From positions 13,256-68,025 of the forward strand of contig MERI01000247.1 of assembly GCA_001772005.1 (NCBI GenBank): a DNA stretch of 54,770 nt, written 5' to 3'. The notes under the pieces are model-generated. The model had not been told where the DNA came from, searched no databases, and saw only the letters and a list, made by a program, of their open reading frames with translations. Shown here piece after piece: positions 17,808-26,485 of the stretch. Within the stretch, counting starts at the first letter, position 1, and every line of letters begins with the position of its first letter. This stretch comes from Betaproteobacteria bacterium RIFCSPLOWO2_12_FULL_62_58. GTDB lineage: Bacteria > Pseudomonadota > Gammaproteobacteria > Burkholderiales > SG8-41. A program made the position numbers and the translations under genes.

Positions 17808-18883
17808 ACGACAGCGCGCTTCTGCAGGACGCGGTGAGTCGCGTCTTTCTCGATTTTTACGAGAATGACCGTCTGAACAAGGCGCGGCGGGACGGGTGGT
17901 GCGCTGAGCTGTGGGCGGCCCTCGAAGAGACCGGAATGACCCTGATATCCGTGCCCGAATCTGCCGGCGGCTCCGGAGGGAGCGTCGTAGAAGCGGCCGA
18001 GGTAATCAGGCTCGGAGGAAAGTATTGCGCTTCTGTGCCGCTTGCCGAAACAGCGCTGCTTGCAGGATGGGCTCTTGCCGGAGCCGGCATAGCCCTGCCT
18101 TCAGGACCGCTCGCATTCGGAATAGTCGGACGGCCAAATCAGGTCGAACTCCACCGCCGTGAGGGCGCCTGGCGGTTTTCAGGGAGCATGGACCATGTCC
18201 CGTGGGCCCGTAATGCATCCGCGATTGTACTGGTTATAGGCAGCGACGCGGACTCGAAAGTGATCTGTGCCCCCGCCTCCACGTACCAGGTGGAGCGTCA
18301 TGCCAACCTGGCAGGCGAGGCGAGAGACCGCATCGTTTTTTACGAAGCAAAGCTGGAGGACGCGTACGTACGCGCTACTGCATCGATTACCGCTGACAGG
18401 GCACTGCAGCGCGGTGCATTGGCGCGAGCGGTGCAGATGTCGGGCGCTCTGGATCGGATACTCGAGATGACGACCCAGTATGCGAAGCAAAGAGCGCAAT
18501 TCGGCAGACCCATCATCAAATTCCAAGCCGTGCAGCAGGAATTAGCTCGGCTCGCCGGAGAAGCCGCCATCGCCAAAGCGAGCGCCATGGCTGCCGCAGC
18601 CTCCGTCATGGCGGATTACAGAGCCAACACCGCTGTGGCGTTCGCAAAGATCAAGGCCGGTGAAGCCGCGCAGGCCGGAGCATCGATCGCGCATCAGCTG
18701 CACGGCGCGATCGGCGTTACGGACGAATATCTTTTGCACCACAGCACGCTTCGACTATGGGCGTGGCGGTCGGAGTATGGCAGCGAGGCGTATTGGGCCG
18801 ACAGGCTCGGCGAGTATGCGTTGAGTCGCGGCGCCGCGACGGTGTGGGACGAGATAACTGGATCGGTCGGTGATCAGAAATAA
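17804..18883 (+). CDS. Acyl-CoA dehydrogenase, second of a heteromeric pair
   Basis: A 359-residue, shorter and more divergent acyl-CoA dehydrogenase paralogue, translationally coupled to the first by an ATGA overlap. The N-terminal LISVPESAGGSGGSVVEAAEV and the C-terminal helical domain (YAKQRAQFGRPIIKFQAVQQELARLA, AHQLHGAIGVTDEYLLHH) are recognisable. The middle domain is reduced: the usual MTEPxAGSD FAD motif is missing. This is the pattern of the subunit that contributes structure and part of the flavin site in heteromeric dehydrogenases. Taken with its neighbour, it points to a bulky or branched acyl-CoA substrate. The next gene begins after 93 bp with no feature seen. Confidence 0.87.
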   Translation: MNDSALLQDAVSRVFLDFYENDRLNKARRDGWCAELWAALEETGMTLISVPESAGGSGGSVVEAAEVIRLGGKYCASVPLAETALLAGWALAGAGIALPSGPLAFGIVGRPNQVELHRREGAWRFSGSMDHVPWARNASAIVLVIGSDADSKVICAPASTYQVERHANLAGEARDRIVFYEAKLEDAYVRATASITADRALQRGALARAVQMSGALDRILEMTTQYAKQRAQFGRPIIKFQAVQQELARLAGEAAIAKASAMAAAASVMADYRANTAVAFAKIKAGEAAQAGASIAHQLHGAIGVTDEYLLHHSTLRLWAWRSEYGSEAYWADRLGEYALSRGAATVWDEITGSVGDQK

Positions 18884-18976
18884 GTCGACCTCTATTGCAC
18901 AAAGTGGTGAGCGCGGAGATTGCAAGTAAGTTTAAGTTCTCTAGTGCGTCATAAACCTAGAACCAAAGGAGGAGGT

Positions 18977-19969
18977 ATGTTACTTCGTGATTATGGCATC
19001 GGGAGGATCGCATTGTTTCTTCTGGGTGTTATTGCCTTTTCTCTGCCGGCAATCGGCGCCGACTGGAGGCCTGAAACAAGTGTGGAGATTGTGATTCCAT
19101 CGGGCCCTGGTAGCGGACTTGATAAGACAGGGCGTACTGTCCAAGGCCTCATTCAGGCCAATAAGTTACTCGAGGTGACAAGTGCCGTCGTCAATAAACC
19201 AGGCGGCGGAGGAACGCTAGCCTATCTTTACATCAACCAATATCCCAGCAATGGACACTATTTGTCTATCACATCGCCAGGGGTTATCACAAACAAAATA
19301 TTAGGGGCTAGCACGATTGATTTTCGGGAGCTTACCCCGATTGCTCAGTTGTTCGATGAAAACATCGCTTTCATGGTTCTGCCTGACTCCAAAGTCAAGG
19401 ACGTGAAGACGCTGGTCGCCCTGCTCAAGAAAGACCCGACTTCGGTCTTGTTCGGCATTGCAACGGCACTTGGTGGGGCGAATCATATTGCCACTGCGTC
19501 GGCACTCAAGGATGCAGGGGTGGATATCAAGCGGTTGCGAAATGTTGTGTTCAAGTCGGGTGGCGAAGTGACTATTGGCCTTTTGGGCGGGCACGTTGAT
19601 ATTGTTCCGATTTCGGCGCCTGTTGCAGTGCTGCAGATACAAGCGGGGAAAGTTCGAGTGATTGCGGTGTCTTCGGCCAACAGGCTTACCGGCGCGCTAG
19701 CCAATGTCCCAACTTGGCGAGAACAGGGGATTGATTCAACCTACTCGACCTGGCGCGGTGTCGTGGGGCCAAAGGGGCTGACGAAATCGAAAATTGCCTA
19801 TTGGGATGGCTTATTTGCAAAACTTGCGTCTCTTGAAGACTGGAAGAAGGAGATCGAAACAAATCTCTGGGTGGCAAATTATCTGAACAGTGAGCAAAGC
19901 AAGAACTTCCTTGAGCAACAGCACAAGGAGCATTACGCAATCCTTCACGATCTAGGAATGGCCAAGTGA
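18977..19969 (+). CDS. Bug/TctC-type periplasmic binding protein, divergent subfamily A
   Basis: A 330-residue secreted binding protein. It has a signal peptide (hydrophobic stretch ending SLPAIGA), then WRPETSVEIVIPSGPGSGLDKTGR and NKPGGGGTLAYLYIN, equivalents of the Bug phosphate/carboxylate loops. ATG 18977 sits directly after a strong GGAGGAGG site, so the longer frame from 18920 is rejected. It is clearly paralogous to the protein at 25365-26357 (shared EIVI, NKPG, HYL(S/A)IT, ELTPIAQLF-like and NYL/FYLNS segments) and much less like the classical Bug protein at 20801. No TctA/TctB membrane genes are in the window, so its transporter, or a signalling role, is unknown. Its stop overlaps the next start. 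Confidence 0.85.
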   Translation: MLLRDYGIGRIALFLLGVIAFSLPAIGADWRPETSVEIVIPSGPGSGLDKTGRTVQGLIQANKLLEVTSAVVNKPGGGGTLAYLYINQYPSNGHYLSITSPGVITNKILGASTIDFRELTPIAQLFDENIAFMVLPDSKVKDVKTLVALLKKDPTSVLFGIATALGGANHIATASALKDAGVDIKRLRNVVFKSGGEVTIGLLGGHVDIVPISAPVAVLQIQAGKVRVIAVSSANRLTGALANVPTWREQGIDSTYSTWRGVVGPKGLTKSKIAYWDGLFAKLASLEDWKKEIETNLWVANYLNSEQSKNFLEQQHKEHYAILHDLGMAK

Positions 19970-20769
19970 TTGTTTGGGCGACCGGGTTGTCGCCGAAGTA
20001 TCTTTTGCTGGAGCAGCCGCGGCCTCAAGTGGCTCTGATTCGCTTAAATCGGCCTGATGCCCGCAATGCATTAAGTATTGCAGTCCGGCGAGAAATTGCA
20101 GCTTTCGTCCAACAGGCTGATCGATGCACCGCGATTCGCGCAATTGTTCTTGCAGGCAACGCTCAGTGCTTTGCGTCAGGCGGAGACATTAAGGAGAACT
20201 CCACCTTGGGGCCCGTGGACGTAATATACCGGGGCTGGGAGAAAAGGGATTTATGGACTACGGTGGCCAGATGCCGAAAGCCTCTTATTGCGGCAGTTCG
20301 GGGATACGCACTTGGCGGTGGCGCGGAGTTAATGATGCTGGCCGATATTATCGTGGCGTCCGAAGAGGCCCGCATTGGGCAACCAGAAGTCACCGTTGGC
20401 ATTATGCCTGGAAGCGGCGGTACGCAGCGCCTTCCGAAAGCCGTCGGAAAATTCATGGCGATGAAGATGCTGCTGACGGGCCGCTGGATCAGCGGTCTAG
20501 AGGCTTCACGTATCGGCTTGGTAAGCGAAGCGGTCGACGATGCGCAGGTCGAAACCCGGGCGATCGAAATCGCCAGATCGATTGCCGACAACGCGCCGCT
20601 CGCAACCAGCTTCGCGAAAGAGGCCATCCTCATTGCGGACGACAGTGCGCTTGAAGTAGGCCTCGCATTCGAGCACAAGTCCTTTCTTTCGTTGACTGCT
20701 ACCGACGACTTCAAGGCAGGCGTCAGCGCGTTCCTGGACAAGAAAAAACCGCAATTCAGCGGACGATAA
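19966..20769 (+). CDS. Enoyl-CoA hydratase
   Basis: A 267-residue crotonase with both hydratase glutamates: Glu121 in GYALGGGAELMMLADI and Glu141 in IGQPEVTVGIMPGSGGTQRL. The oxyanion motif AQCFASGGDI is intact and the C-terminus ends PQFSGR. It should hydrate trans-2-enoyl-CoA to 3-hydroxyacyl-CoA, the step between the dehydrogenase pair and the divergently transcribed 3-hydroxyacyl-CoA dehydrogenase. It starts at GTG 19966 overlapping the preceding stop, with an AGGA about 9 nt upstream. Unlike the crotonase at 7693, this one is catalytically orthodox. Confidence 0.9.
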   Translation: MIVWATGLSPKYLLLEQPRPQVALIRLNRPDARNALSIAVRREIAAFVQQADRCTAIRAIVLAGNAQCFASGGDIKENSTLGPVDVIYRGWEKRDLWTTVARCRKPLIAAVRGYALGGGAELMMLADIIVASEEARIGQPEVTVGIMPGSGGTQRLPKAVGKFMAMKMLLTGRWISGLEASRIGLVSEAVDDAQVETRAIEIARSIADNAPLATSFAKEAILIADDSALEVGLAFEHKSFLSLTATDDFKAGVSAFLDKKKPQFSGR

Positions 20770-20800
20770 ATCGTCACATAACAGCTCAAGAAGGAGTTCC

Positions 20801-21784
20801 ATGCTTAAGCTCAAACATTGTTTCTTGTTCGTATGCGCCGGTGTCGTCTTTGGGATTCTGCAGCAAAGTGGCGCCCTTGCTCAGGACGCCTTTCCCTCTA
20901 AGCCGGTTCGCTTTATAGCCCCTTTTTCTGCTGGGGGCCCTACTGACCTTCTTGCGCGGGTAATCGGGCAGAAACTAAACGAGCTGTGGGGCCAGCCTGT
21001 GGTGGTGGAAAACCGCCCGGGCGCAGGTGGCAATATCGGCGCTGAAGTCGTAGCGAAGGCGGTCCCAGACGGGCACACCCTCCTGGTTTCGGCCAGTAGT
21101 GTGGCTATCAACCCTAGCATCTATTCAAAGATGCCCTTCGATACAGCTAAAGATCTGGCACCGATCGGTCTGGCCGGTGTCGTGCCGAATGTCCTGGTCG
21201 TACACCCGTCAGTGCCGGTAACGAATGTACGGGAGCTCATCTCTTTCGCGCACAAGAATCCGCGCGCTCTTCAATATGGTTCAGGCGGTAGCGGCACGGG
21301 CTCTCATCTCATTGGGGAGCTTTTTCAACACATGACCGAGACGCAGTTGGTCCACATTCCATATAAGGGCGGCTCTCAGTACGCCATGGCGTTGCTTACG
21401 GGAGAAGTGGCAGTTGCATTCAGTAACATGGTTTCAGCGCTGCCGCATGTTCGGACGGGAAAAATCAAAGCGCTCGGGGTTACTAGCTCCTCTCGCAGCG
21501 AGTTCTTGCCGAAAGTGCCCACTATCGCTGAATCAGGTGTGCCGGGGTTCGAGGCCGATTCGTGGTATGGTGTCTTCACGACCGGCCGGACGCCGCAGGA
21601 AACAGTGAGAACGCTGAACGAAGCCCTGTTGAAGACCCTGGACATGCAGGACGTTCGCGAGCGATTACATTCGCTAGGTGTTATACCGAAAAAAATGACG
21701 TCGCAGGAATTTGCCGCTTTTGTGGCTTCGGAAATGAAGAAGTGGGGCGACGTGGTGAGGATTTCGAAGGCTAAGGTGGAGTAG
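20801..21784 (+). CDS. Bug/TctC-family periplasmic binding protein
   Basis: A classical 327-residue Bug-family solute-binding protein of the tripartite tricarboxylate transporter type. After a signal peptide (ending GALAQ) it has FPSKPVRFIAPFSAGGPTDLLARV, VVVENRPGAGGNIGAEVVAKAVPDGHTLL, YGSGGSGTGSHLIGELF and HIPYKGGSQYAMALLTGEV, all diagnostic. The ribosome site AAGGAG precedes ATG 20801. Family members bind carboxylates or similar small organics in the periplasm. The membrane subunits are not nearby, as is common in betaproteobacteria where one TctAB pair serves many binding proteins. The gap 21785-21900 after it holds no feature I recognise. Confidence 0.92.
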   Translation: MLKLKHCFLFVCAGVVFGILQQSGALAQDAFPSKPVRFIAPFSAGGPTDLLARVIGQKLNELWGQPVVVENRPGAGGNIGAEVVAKAVPDGHTLLVSASSVAINPSIYSKMPFDTAKDLAPIGLAGVVPNVLVVHPSVPVTNVRELISFAHKNPRALQYGSGGSGTGSHLIGELFQHMTETQLVHIPYKGGSQYAMALLTGEVAVAFSNMVSALPHVRTGKIKALGVTSSSRSEFLPKVPTIAESGVPGFEADSWYGVFTTGRTPQETVRTLNEALLKTLDMQDVRERLHSLGVIPKKMTSQEFAAFVASEMKKWGDVVRISKAKVE

Positions 21785-21900
21785 TGTCATGTTCGACGTG
21801 ACGCGCGCCATGGTGACAAACATGATCCGGCGTCGGACTACGTGGACGAGCGGGGAAGGGGAGCTGATATGGGTTGTGCAGCAGGCAAACACTCGCGGCG

Positions 21901-23115
21901 ATGAGTGAGCAAGACGGACCGCTCGCGGGCTATCGTGTACTTGAGCTAAGCTCGACCATCGCCGGCCCGTATTGCGGCAGGATGTTCGCCGACTTCGGCG
22001 CCGAAGTGATCAAGGTCGAGCCGGCCGAAGGCGACGTGGTGCGCGCCGTAGGCAAGCGGTTCAACGGCAAATCGCTTTACGCCGCGAGCATACTGCGCAA
22101 CAAAGCGCTCATCGCGCTCGATCTGCGCCGCGCCCAGGCGCAGGACCTGGTGCGCAAGCTGGCTGCGAAGTGCGATTTCGTGGTCGAAAACTTCAGACCC
22201 GGCGCGCTGGAGAAATGGGGGCTCAGCTACGAAGCGCTCAGCCGCGACAATTCGGCTCTTATCATGGTTCGCATCAGCGGCTACGGGCAGAGTGGGCCGT
22301 ACAGCGCGCGGCCCGGCTACGGCATCATCTGCGAGGCAGTCGGGGGGTTGCGCCACTTGACGGGCGATCCCGACCGGCCGCCGGCTCGGGTGGCCGTCTC
22401 GCTTACGGATTACATTACGGGACTATATGCCTTTTCCGGTGCGATGATGGCGCTCGTGCACAGGCTTAAAACCGGCCAGGGCCAGGTGATCGACACAGCG
22501 CTGTACGAGAGCGCATTCAGCTTTACCGAACAGCACATCGCGGCGTACGAGAAGCTCGGCGCGGTGGCAAACCGCCTCGGCTCCGCAACCGGCACCGCGC
22601 CGAACAACTTGTACCGTACGCGTGATGGGCAATACATCCATATCGCTGCGAATGGTCCGGCGATATTCCGGCGCTTGGCGCAATTGATGGAGCGGCCGGA
22701 CCTGGTCGAGGATGCGCGTTTCAGCACCGTGCTTGCGCGTGCCGAACACCACGACGACATGGATGCGCAGGTTGCCGAGTGGGTCGTGCGACACGATCTT
22801 GCGCCGCTCGAGCAAATGCTGAACGAAGCTGAGGTTCCGGCCACGCGCATTTTCACGATCGCGGACATCTACCGCGACCCGCACTACAAGGCGCGCGGCG
22901 CACTGGTCGAAGTCCCGGACGACGATCTGGGTTCGGTCACGCTCGCCGCGCCGGTGCCCCGTCTTTCGCGTACGCCTGGGCGCATACGCAAGAGCGGCGG
23001 CCGCATCGGCCAGGACACGCGGCGTGTGCTCGCCGAGCTCGCGGGACTATCGGCTGACGAGATTGCGCGACTCGAACGCGCCGGCGTTATCTGTTGCGAC
23101 AAAGGCAGGGCATGA
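21901..23115 (+). CDS. Family III CoA-transferase (CaiB/BaiF)
   Basis: A full-length 404-residue formyl-CoA-transferase-like enzyme: YRVLELSSTIAGPYCGRMFADFGAEVIKVEP, CDFVVENFRPGALEKWGL, ISGYGQSGPYSARPGYG, VIDTALYESAFSFTE and a complete C-terminal half with DGQYIHIAANGPAIFRRLAQ. It moves CoA between carboxylic acids through an acyl-aspartate intermediate. ATG 21901 is preferred over an upstream in-frame start. It overlaps the carboxyltransferase gene (ATGA), implying that the two act on the same acyl-CoA. GC content rises visibly from here on compared with the binding-protein genes just upstream, suggesting a different origin for this gene pair. Confidence 0.9.
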   Translation: MSEQDGPLAGYRVLELSSTIAGPYCGRMFADFGAEVIKVEPAEGDVVRAVGKRFNGKSLYAASILRNKALIALDLRRAQAQDLVRKLAAKCDFVVENFRPGALEKWGLSYEALSRDNSALIMVRISGYGQSGPYSARPGYGIICEAVGGLRHLTGDPDRPPARVAVSLTDYITGLYAFSGAMMALVHRLKTGQGQVIDTALYESAFSFTEQHIAAYEKLGAVANRLGSATGTAPNNLYRTRDGQYIHIAANGPAIFRRLAQLMERPDLVEDARFSTVLARAEHHDDMDAQVAEWVVRHDLAPLEQMLNEAEVPATRIFTIADIYRDPHYKARGALVEVPDDDLGSVTLAAPVPRLSRTPGRIRKSGGRIGQDTRRVLAELAGLSADEIARLERAGVICCDKGRA

Positions 23116-24677
23116 GCTGGAAACCCGAGGTGGACGAAATCCACCAGCGCTACCGCTGGGCAGAGGAGCTTGGTGGCTCGGATGCCGTAGCGAAACATCA
23201 TGCGCACGGCCGGTTCACGGTGCGCGAGCGCATCGCAGCACTGGTCGACGCGGGCTCGTTCCAGGAAATCGGCAAGCTCGCCGGCCACGCGAAGTACGAG
23301 CACGGAAAAGTGACCAACGTCATGCCGGCCCCTTACGTGATGGGGCTGGGAAAGATCGACGGTCGGCTAGTGGCCATCGGGGGCGAAGACTTCACTGTGC
23401 GCGGCGGCACCGCGACCGGCAGCGAGCGTCGCAAGGGCGGGCGCGGCGGCTTTGTCGAAGACCTTGCGTACGAATTCCGCGTGCCGCTCGTCAATCTCAT
23501 CGACGGGGCTGGCGGCAGCGTCGATTCGGTGCGCAAGCGCGGCTACACCACGTTTCCCGGCTCCGGCCTCAAGGGTTTCGAGCGCTCGGTGGAGTTGCTT
23601 GCGCGCGTGCCGGTCGTGTGCGCCGTGATGGGCGCTGCGGCCGGCGGTCCCGCCGCGCGCGCCGTGCTGTCACATTTCTCCGTCATGGTGCGCGGCTCGA
23701 GCCAGATATTCGCCGCCGGGCCTCCGGTCGTCGAGCGCGCCTTCGGTAAACCGGTCGATCGCGAGCAACTCGGCGGAGCGAAAACCGCGGTGGACACCGC
23801 GGGCACTATCGACAGCGCGGTCGAATCGGAAGCCGAGGCCTGTGCGTTGATCAAGCGTTTTTTGAGCTATCTGCCGCAGAACGTGTGGAGCCTGCCGCCG
23901 GTCGTTGACTGCGACGACCCACCCGAACGGCGCGAGGAGGCGCTGCTCGATATCGTGCCGCGCGACCGGCGCAAAGCGTACAACATGCGCCAGCTGATCA
24001 CGCTGGTCGTCGATTGCGGTTCGCCTTTCGAGCTTCAACCGACTTACGGGCGTGGACTGATTACGATGCTGGCGCGCCTTGCCGGCAAAGTGGTGGGGAT
24101 CGTCGCAAACAATCCGATGGCTGGCGGCATCATGGACGTCAACGCCGCGCGCAAGCAGACGCATTTCATCGACCTATGTGACACGTTTCACATACCGCTC
24201 ATTTTCTTCGTCGACGTGCCGGGCGTGATGATAGGCGATCAGGCGGAATCGGCGGGCATTCTGCGCGAAGGCATGCGCGCGGCGATGGCGGGAATGCAGG
24301 CCACCGTCCCGATACTCACGCTGGTGATCCGGCGCTGCTACGGCATGGCGGGAATGGCCACGCGCGATCGCGACGGTCTTGATTTCAAGATCGCCTGGCC
24401 ATCGGCCGAATGGGGCTCGCTGCCGATCGAAGGAGGCGTTACCGCCGCCTATCGGCGCGAGATCGAGGCGGCCGGCGATCGCGACGAGAAAATCCGCGAG
24501 CTCGAAGCGGAGCTGAAATCGCTCGCCTCGCCTTTGCGCACCGCAGAGGCGTTTGCGGTAGAAGACGTGATCGACCCGCGCGAGACCCGCCCTTATTTGT
24601 GCGGACTCGTCGAGGCGATGCAGGAGCGGCTTGCGACCGACCTCGGCATGAAACCGCGGTACGGCGTACGCCCGTAA
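23112..24677 (+). CDS. Acyl-CoA carboxylase carboxyltransferase (beta) subunit
   Basis: A 521-residue biotin-dependent carboxyltransferase of the propionyl/methylcrotonyl-CoA carboxylase type. It has two crotonase-fold halves: HHAHGRFTVRERIAALVD and LIDGAGGSVDSVR in the first, LITMLARLAGKVVGIVANNPM, FFVDVPGVMIGDQAE and RRCYGMAGMATRD in the second. It should carboxylate, or in reverse decarboxylate, an acyl-CoA using carboxybiotin. No biotin carboxylase or biotin carrier gene is adjacent, which is unusual; they must be encoded elsewhere or it works as part of another complex. The start overlaps the CoA-transferase stop. A 56-bp convergent gap separates it from the MaoC gene. Confidence 0.9.
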   Translation: MSWKPEVDEIHQRYRWAEELGGSDAVAKHHAHGRFTVRERIAALVDAGSFQEIGKLAGHAKYEHGKVTNVMPAPYVMGLGKIDGRLVAIGGEDFTVRGGTATGSERRKGGRGGFVEDLAYEFRVPLVNLIDGAGGSVDSVRKRGYTTFPGSGLKGFERSVELLARVPVVCAVMGAAAGGPAARAVLSHFSVMVRGSSQIFAAGPPVVERAFGKPVDREQLGGAKTAVDTAGTIDSAVESEAEACALIKRFLSYLPQNVWSLPPVVDCDDPPERREEALLDIVPRDRRKAYNMRQLITLVVDCGSPFELQPTYGRGLITMLARLAGKVVGIVANNPMAGGIMDVNAARKQTHFIDLCDTFHIPLIFFVDVPGVMIGDQAESAGILREGMRAAMAGMQATVPILTLVIRRCYGMAGMATRDRDGLDFKIAWPSAEWGSLPIEGGVTAAYRREIEAAGDRDEKIRELEAELKSLASPLRTAEAFAVEDVIDPRETRPYLCGLVEAMQERLATDLGMKPRYGVRP

Positions 24678-24733
24678 CAACGCGAACTTTGCCCGCGCGG
24701 CAGATAGCGCAGCGAATGTACTCTGGGCGCCCG

Positions 24734-25198
24734 CTAACTGCGTCGTTTCATCATGCGCAGCGGATTGTAGGTGAGCACCGTCTCGCCATTCTGGTTGACG
24801 ACGCGATTCATCGTGCGCACCAGACCGCTGCCGCCTTTCGATGTCGCACGCGCTTCGATCACCTCGCCTTCGACGTGGATGGTGTCGCCGACGAAAGTGG
24901 GGCCTTTCACGTCGATGGTGGCGTTGAAGAATGCCAGCCCCGTGCCTTGCATGAGGGGCACCACCAGCCCCTCACTCAGTGCGTAGACCATCATGGCCGG
25001 TACGACGCGGCCGTTGATCACCGAGCCTGTTTTCAGATACTCCGTGTCGGTGAACAGAACTTCGGTGAAGCCGGTGGCGTTCACGAAATTGATCAGGTCC
25101 GCCTCGGTAATGGTGCGGCCGAAGGTGCGAAACTTATGGCCGAGGGGAAGCTCCTCGAAGTAAAGACCGTGGCCGAGCGGTAGGATGTCAGCGTCCAT
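24734..25198 (-). CDS. MaoC-family hotdog dehydratase
   Basis: A 154-residue single hot-dog domain protein of the MaoC/acyl dehydratase group: LPLGHKFRTFGRTITEADLINFVNATGF, VINGRVVPAMMVYALSEGLV, GPTFVGDTIHVEGEVIEARAT and a C-terminal strand QNGETVLTYNPLRMMKRR. Members hydrate or dehydrate (R)-3-hydroxyacyl-CoA or mesaconyl-CoA-like thioesters. The frame extends upstream to 25585, but only the ATG at 25198 with AAGG 8 nt before it starts the conserved protein. It converges on the carboxyltransferase and is divergent from the binding-protein gene at 25365, with 166 bp between them. Confidence 0.85.
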   Translation of the reverse strand: MDADILPLGHGLYFEELPLGHKFRTFGRTITEADLINFVNATGFTEVLFTDTEYLKTGSVINGRVVPAMMVYALSEGLVVPLMQGTGLAFFNATIDVKGPTFVGDTIHVEGEVIEARATSKGGSGLVRTMNRVVNQNGETVLTYNPLRMMKRRS

Positions 25199-25364
25199 GC
25201 TTTGCCTTTCTCTTGTTGAGCGGTCAGGATTTGCGGGGCAGCTGGTCGGCATATCGGAGGTGTTCATGCCGACGAGAGACCGGTTCTCGAGTAGCATGCT
25301 CGTTCCGTTCGAGCGCGTAATATATTGCATGATCCGCAATGCGGCAACTATGGAGGAGAGGAAC

Positions 25365-26357
25365 GTGAATAACATCATGACGAGATGGGCCGGCGTGCTG
25401 ACAACGGGTATGCTGCTGTCTGTGCCGCTTTCCGCGTTGGCGCAATCGGCCTGGAAGCCCGAGAAAAATGTCGAGATCGTGATCGGCGCCGGCGCCGGTG
25501 CGGCGGCAGATCGCACCGCGCGCGCGGTCCAGAAGATCATCGAGGACCGGAAGCTCGTGCCGGTCACCAGCAGTGTCATCAACAAGCCCGGCGCCGGCTA
25601 TTCCTTGTCGTGGATCTATCTCAACCAGCACCCCGGCGACGGTCATTATCTCGCCATCACCACGCTGGCGCTGCTCACCAACGCAATAACCGGCGTCAAT
25701 CCGCTTACCTACACTGACGTTACGCCGATCGCGCAGCTCTTCACGGACTACGTCGTAGTGGCAGTGCGCGCCGATTCGCCGCTCAAGACGGGCCGGGACC
25801 TGGTCGAGCGCCTCAAAGCCGATCCATCCGCGCTTTCGATCGCGCTCGCGGCAAGCCTGGGCAATCAGAACCACATCGCCACCGCGCTCGCCCTCAAAGC
25901 CGGCGGGGTCGACGTGAAGAAGCTCAAGATCGTCGTGTTGAACTCTTCCGCAATTTCCGTCACCACGCTGCTCGGCGGGCACGTCAATGCCGTCGCTGCG
26001 ACGGTCACCAACGTGCTTGCGCAGATGCAGGCGGGCAAGCTTCGCGTGCTCGCGGTGTCGTCGCCGCAACGCCTGACCGGCGAGCTTGCGAGCATCCCGA
26101 CCTGGAAGGAGCAAGGCTACGACGCGGTGTTTGGCAACTGGCGCGGCGTGATCGGCCCGAAAGGCATAAGCGCGGCGCAGGTCACCTATTGGGAAGATGT
26201 GTTTGCGAAGGTGGTTGCTACCGAGGAGTGGAAAGAAGCCATGGCGAAGAACTTCTGGAGCGATTTCTATCTAAACAGCCGCGACAGCCGCAGATTCCTC
26301 GAACAGGAGAGCAGGCAGTTGAAAGCTCTACTCACCGATCTGGGCCTGGTGAAGTAG
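25365..26357 (+). CDS. Bug/TctC-type periplasmic binding protein, divergent subfamily A
   Basis: A 330-residue secreted binding protein, paralogue of the one at 18977. The signal peptide ends PLSALAQ, followed by SAWKPEKNVEIVIGAGAGAAADRTARAVQ and INKPGAGYSLSWIYLNQ. GTG 25365 lies 7 nt after a GGAGGAGAGG site and is the best start; ATG 25377 is possible; the open frame upstream to 25185 is not coding-like. The two paralogues share the same length, the loop spacing and the end LTDLGLVK / LHDLGMAK. It stands alone on the plus strand next to the MaoC gene. The ligand is unknown. Confidence 0.85.
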   Translation: MNNIMTRWAGVLTTGMLLSVPLSALAQSAWKPEKNVEIVIGAGAGAAADRTARAVQKIIEDRKLVPVTSSVINKPGAGYSLSWIYLNQHPGDGHYLAITTLALLTNAITGVNPLTYTDVTPIAQLFTDYVVVAVRADSPLKTGRDLVERLKADPSALSIALAASLGNQNHIATALALKAGGVDVKKLKIVVLNSSAISVTTLLGGHVNAVAATVTNVLAQMQAGKLRVLAVSSPQRLTGELASIPTWKEQGYDAVFGNWRGVIGPKGISAAQVTYWEDVFAKVVATEEWKEAMAKNFWSDFYLNSRDSRRFLEQESRQLKALLTDLGLVK

Positions 26358-26485
26358 TGCTGCGCTTCCTCTAGAACCGGCCTCTGTGGTGAAGATCGCG
26401 AATGCGAAAGTAGAGTGATTGCGCTGGCCTCCGAAGGCGGTTCCGAACGCGCTCCTCGCTGACGAATAACTCTGCCGGGCGTTTG

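Noticed and set aside
24734-25585. Long N-terminal extension of the MaoC gene
   Set aside because: The upstream part is antisense to the binding-protein gene and its ribosome site; the conserved hot-dog domain starts at 25198.
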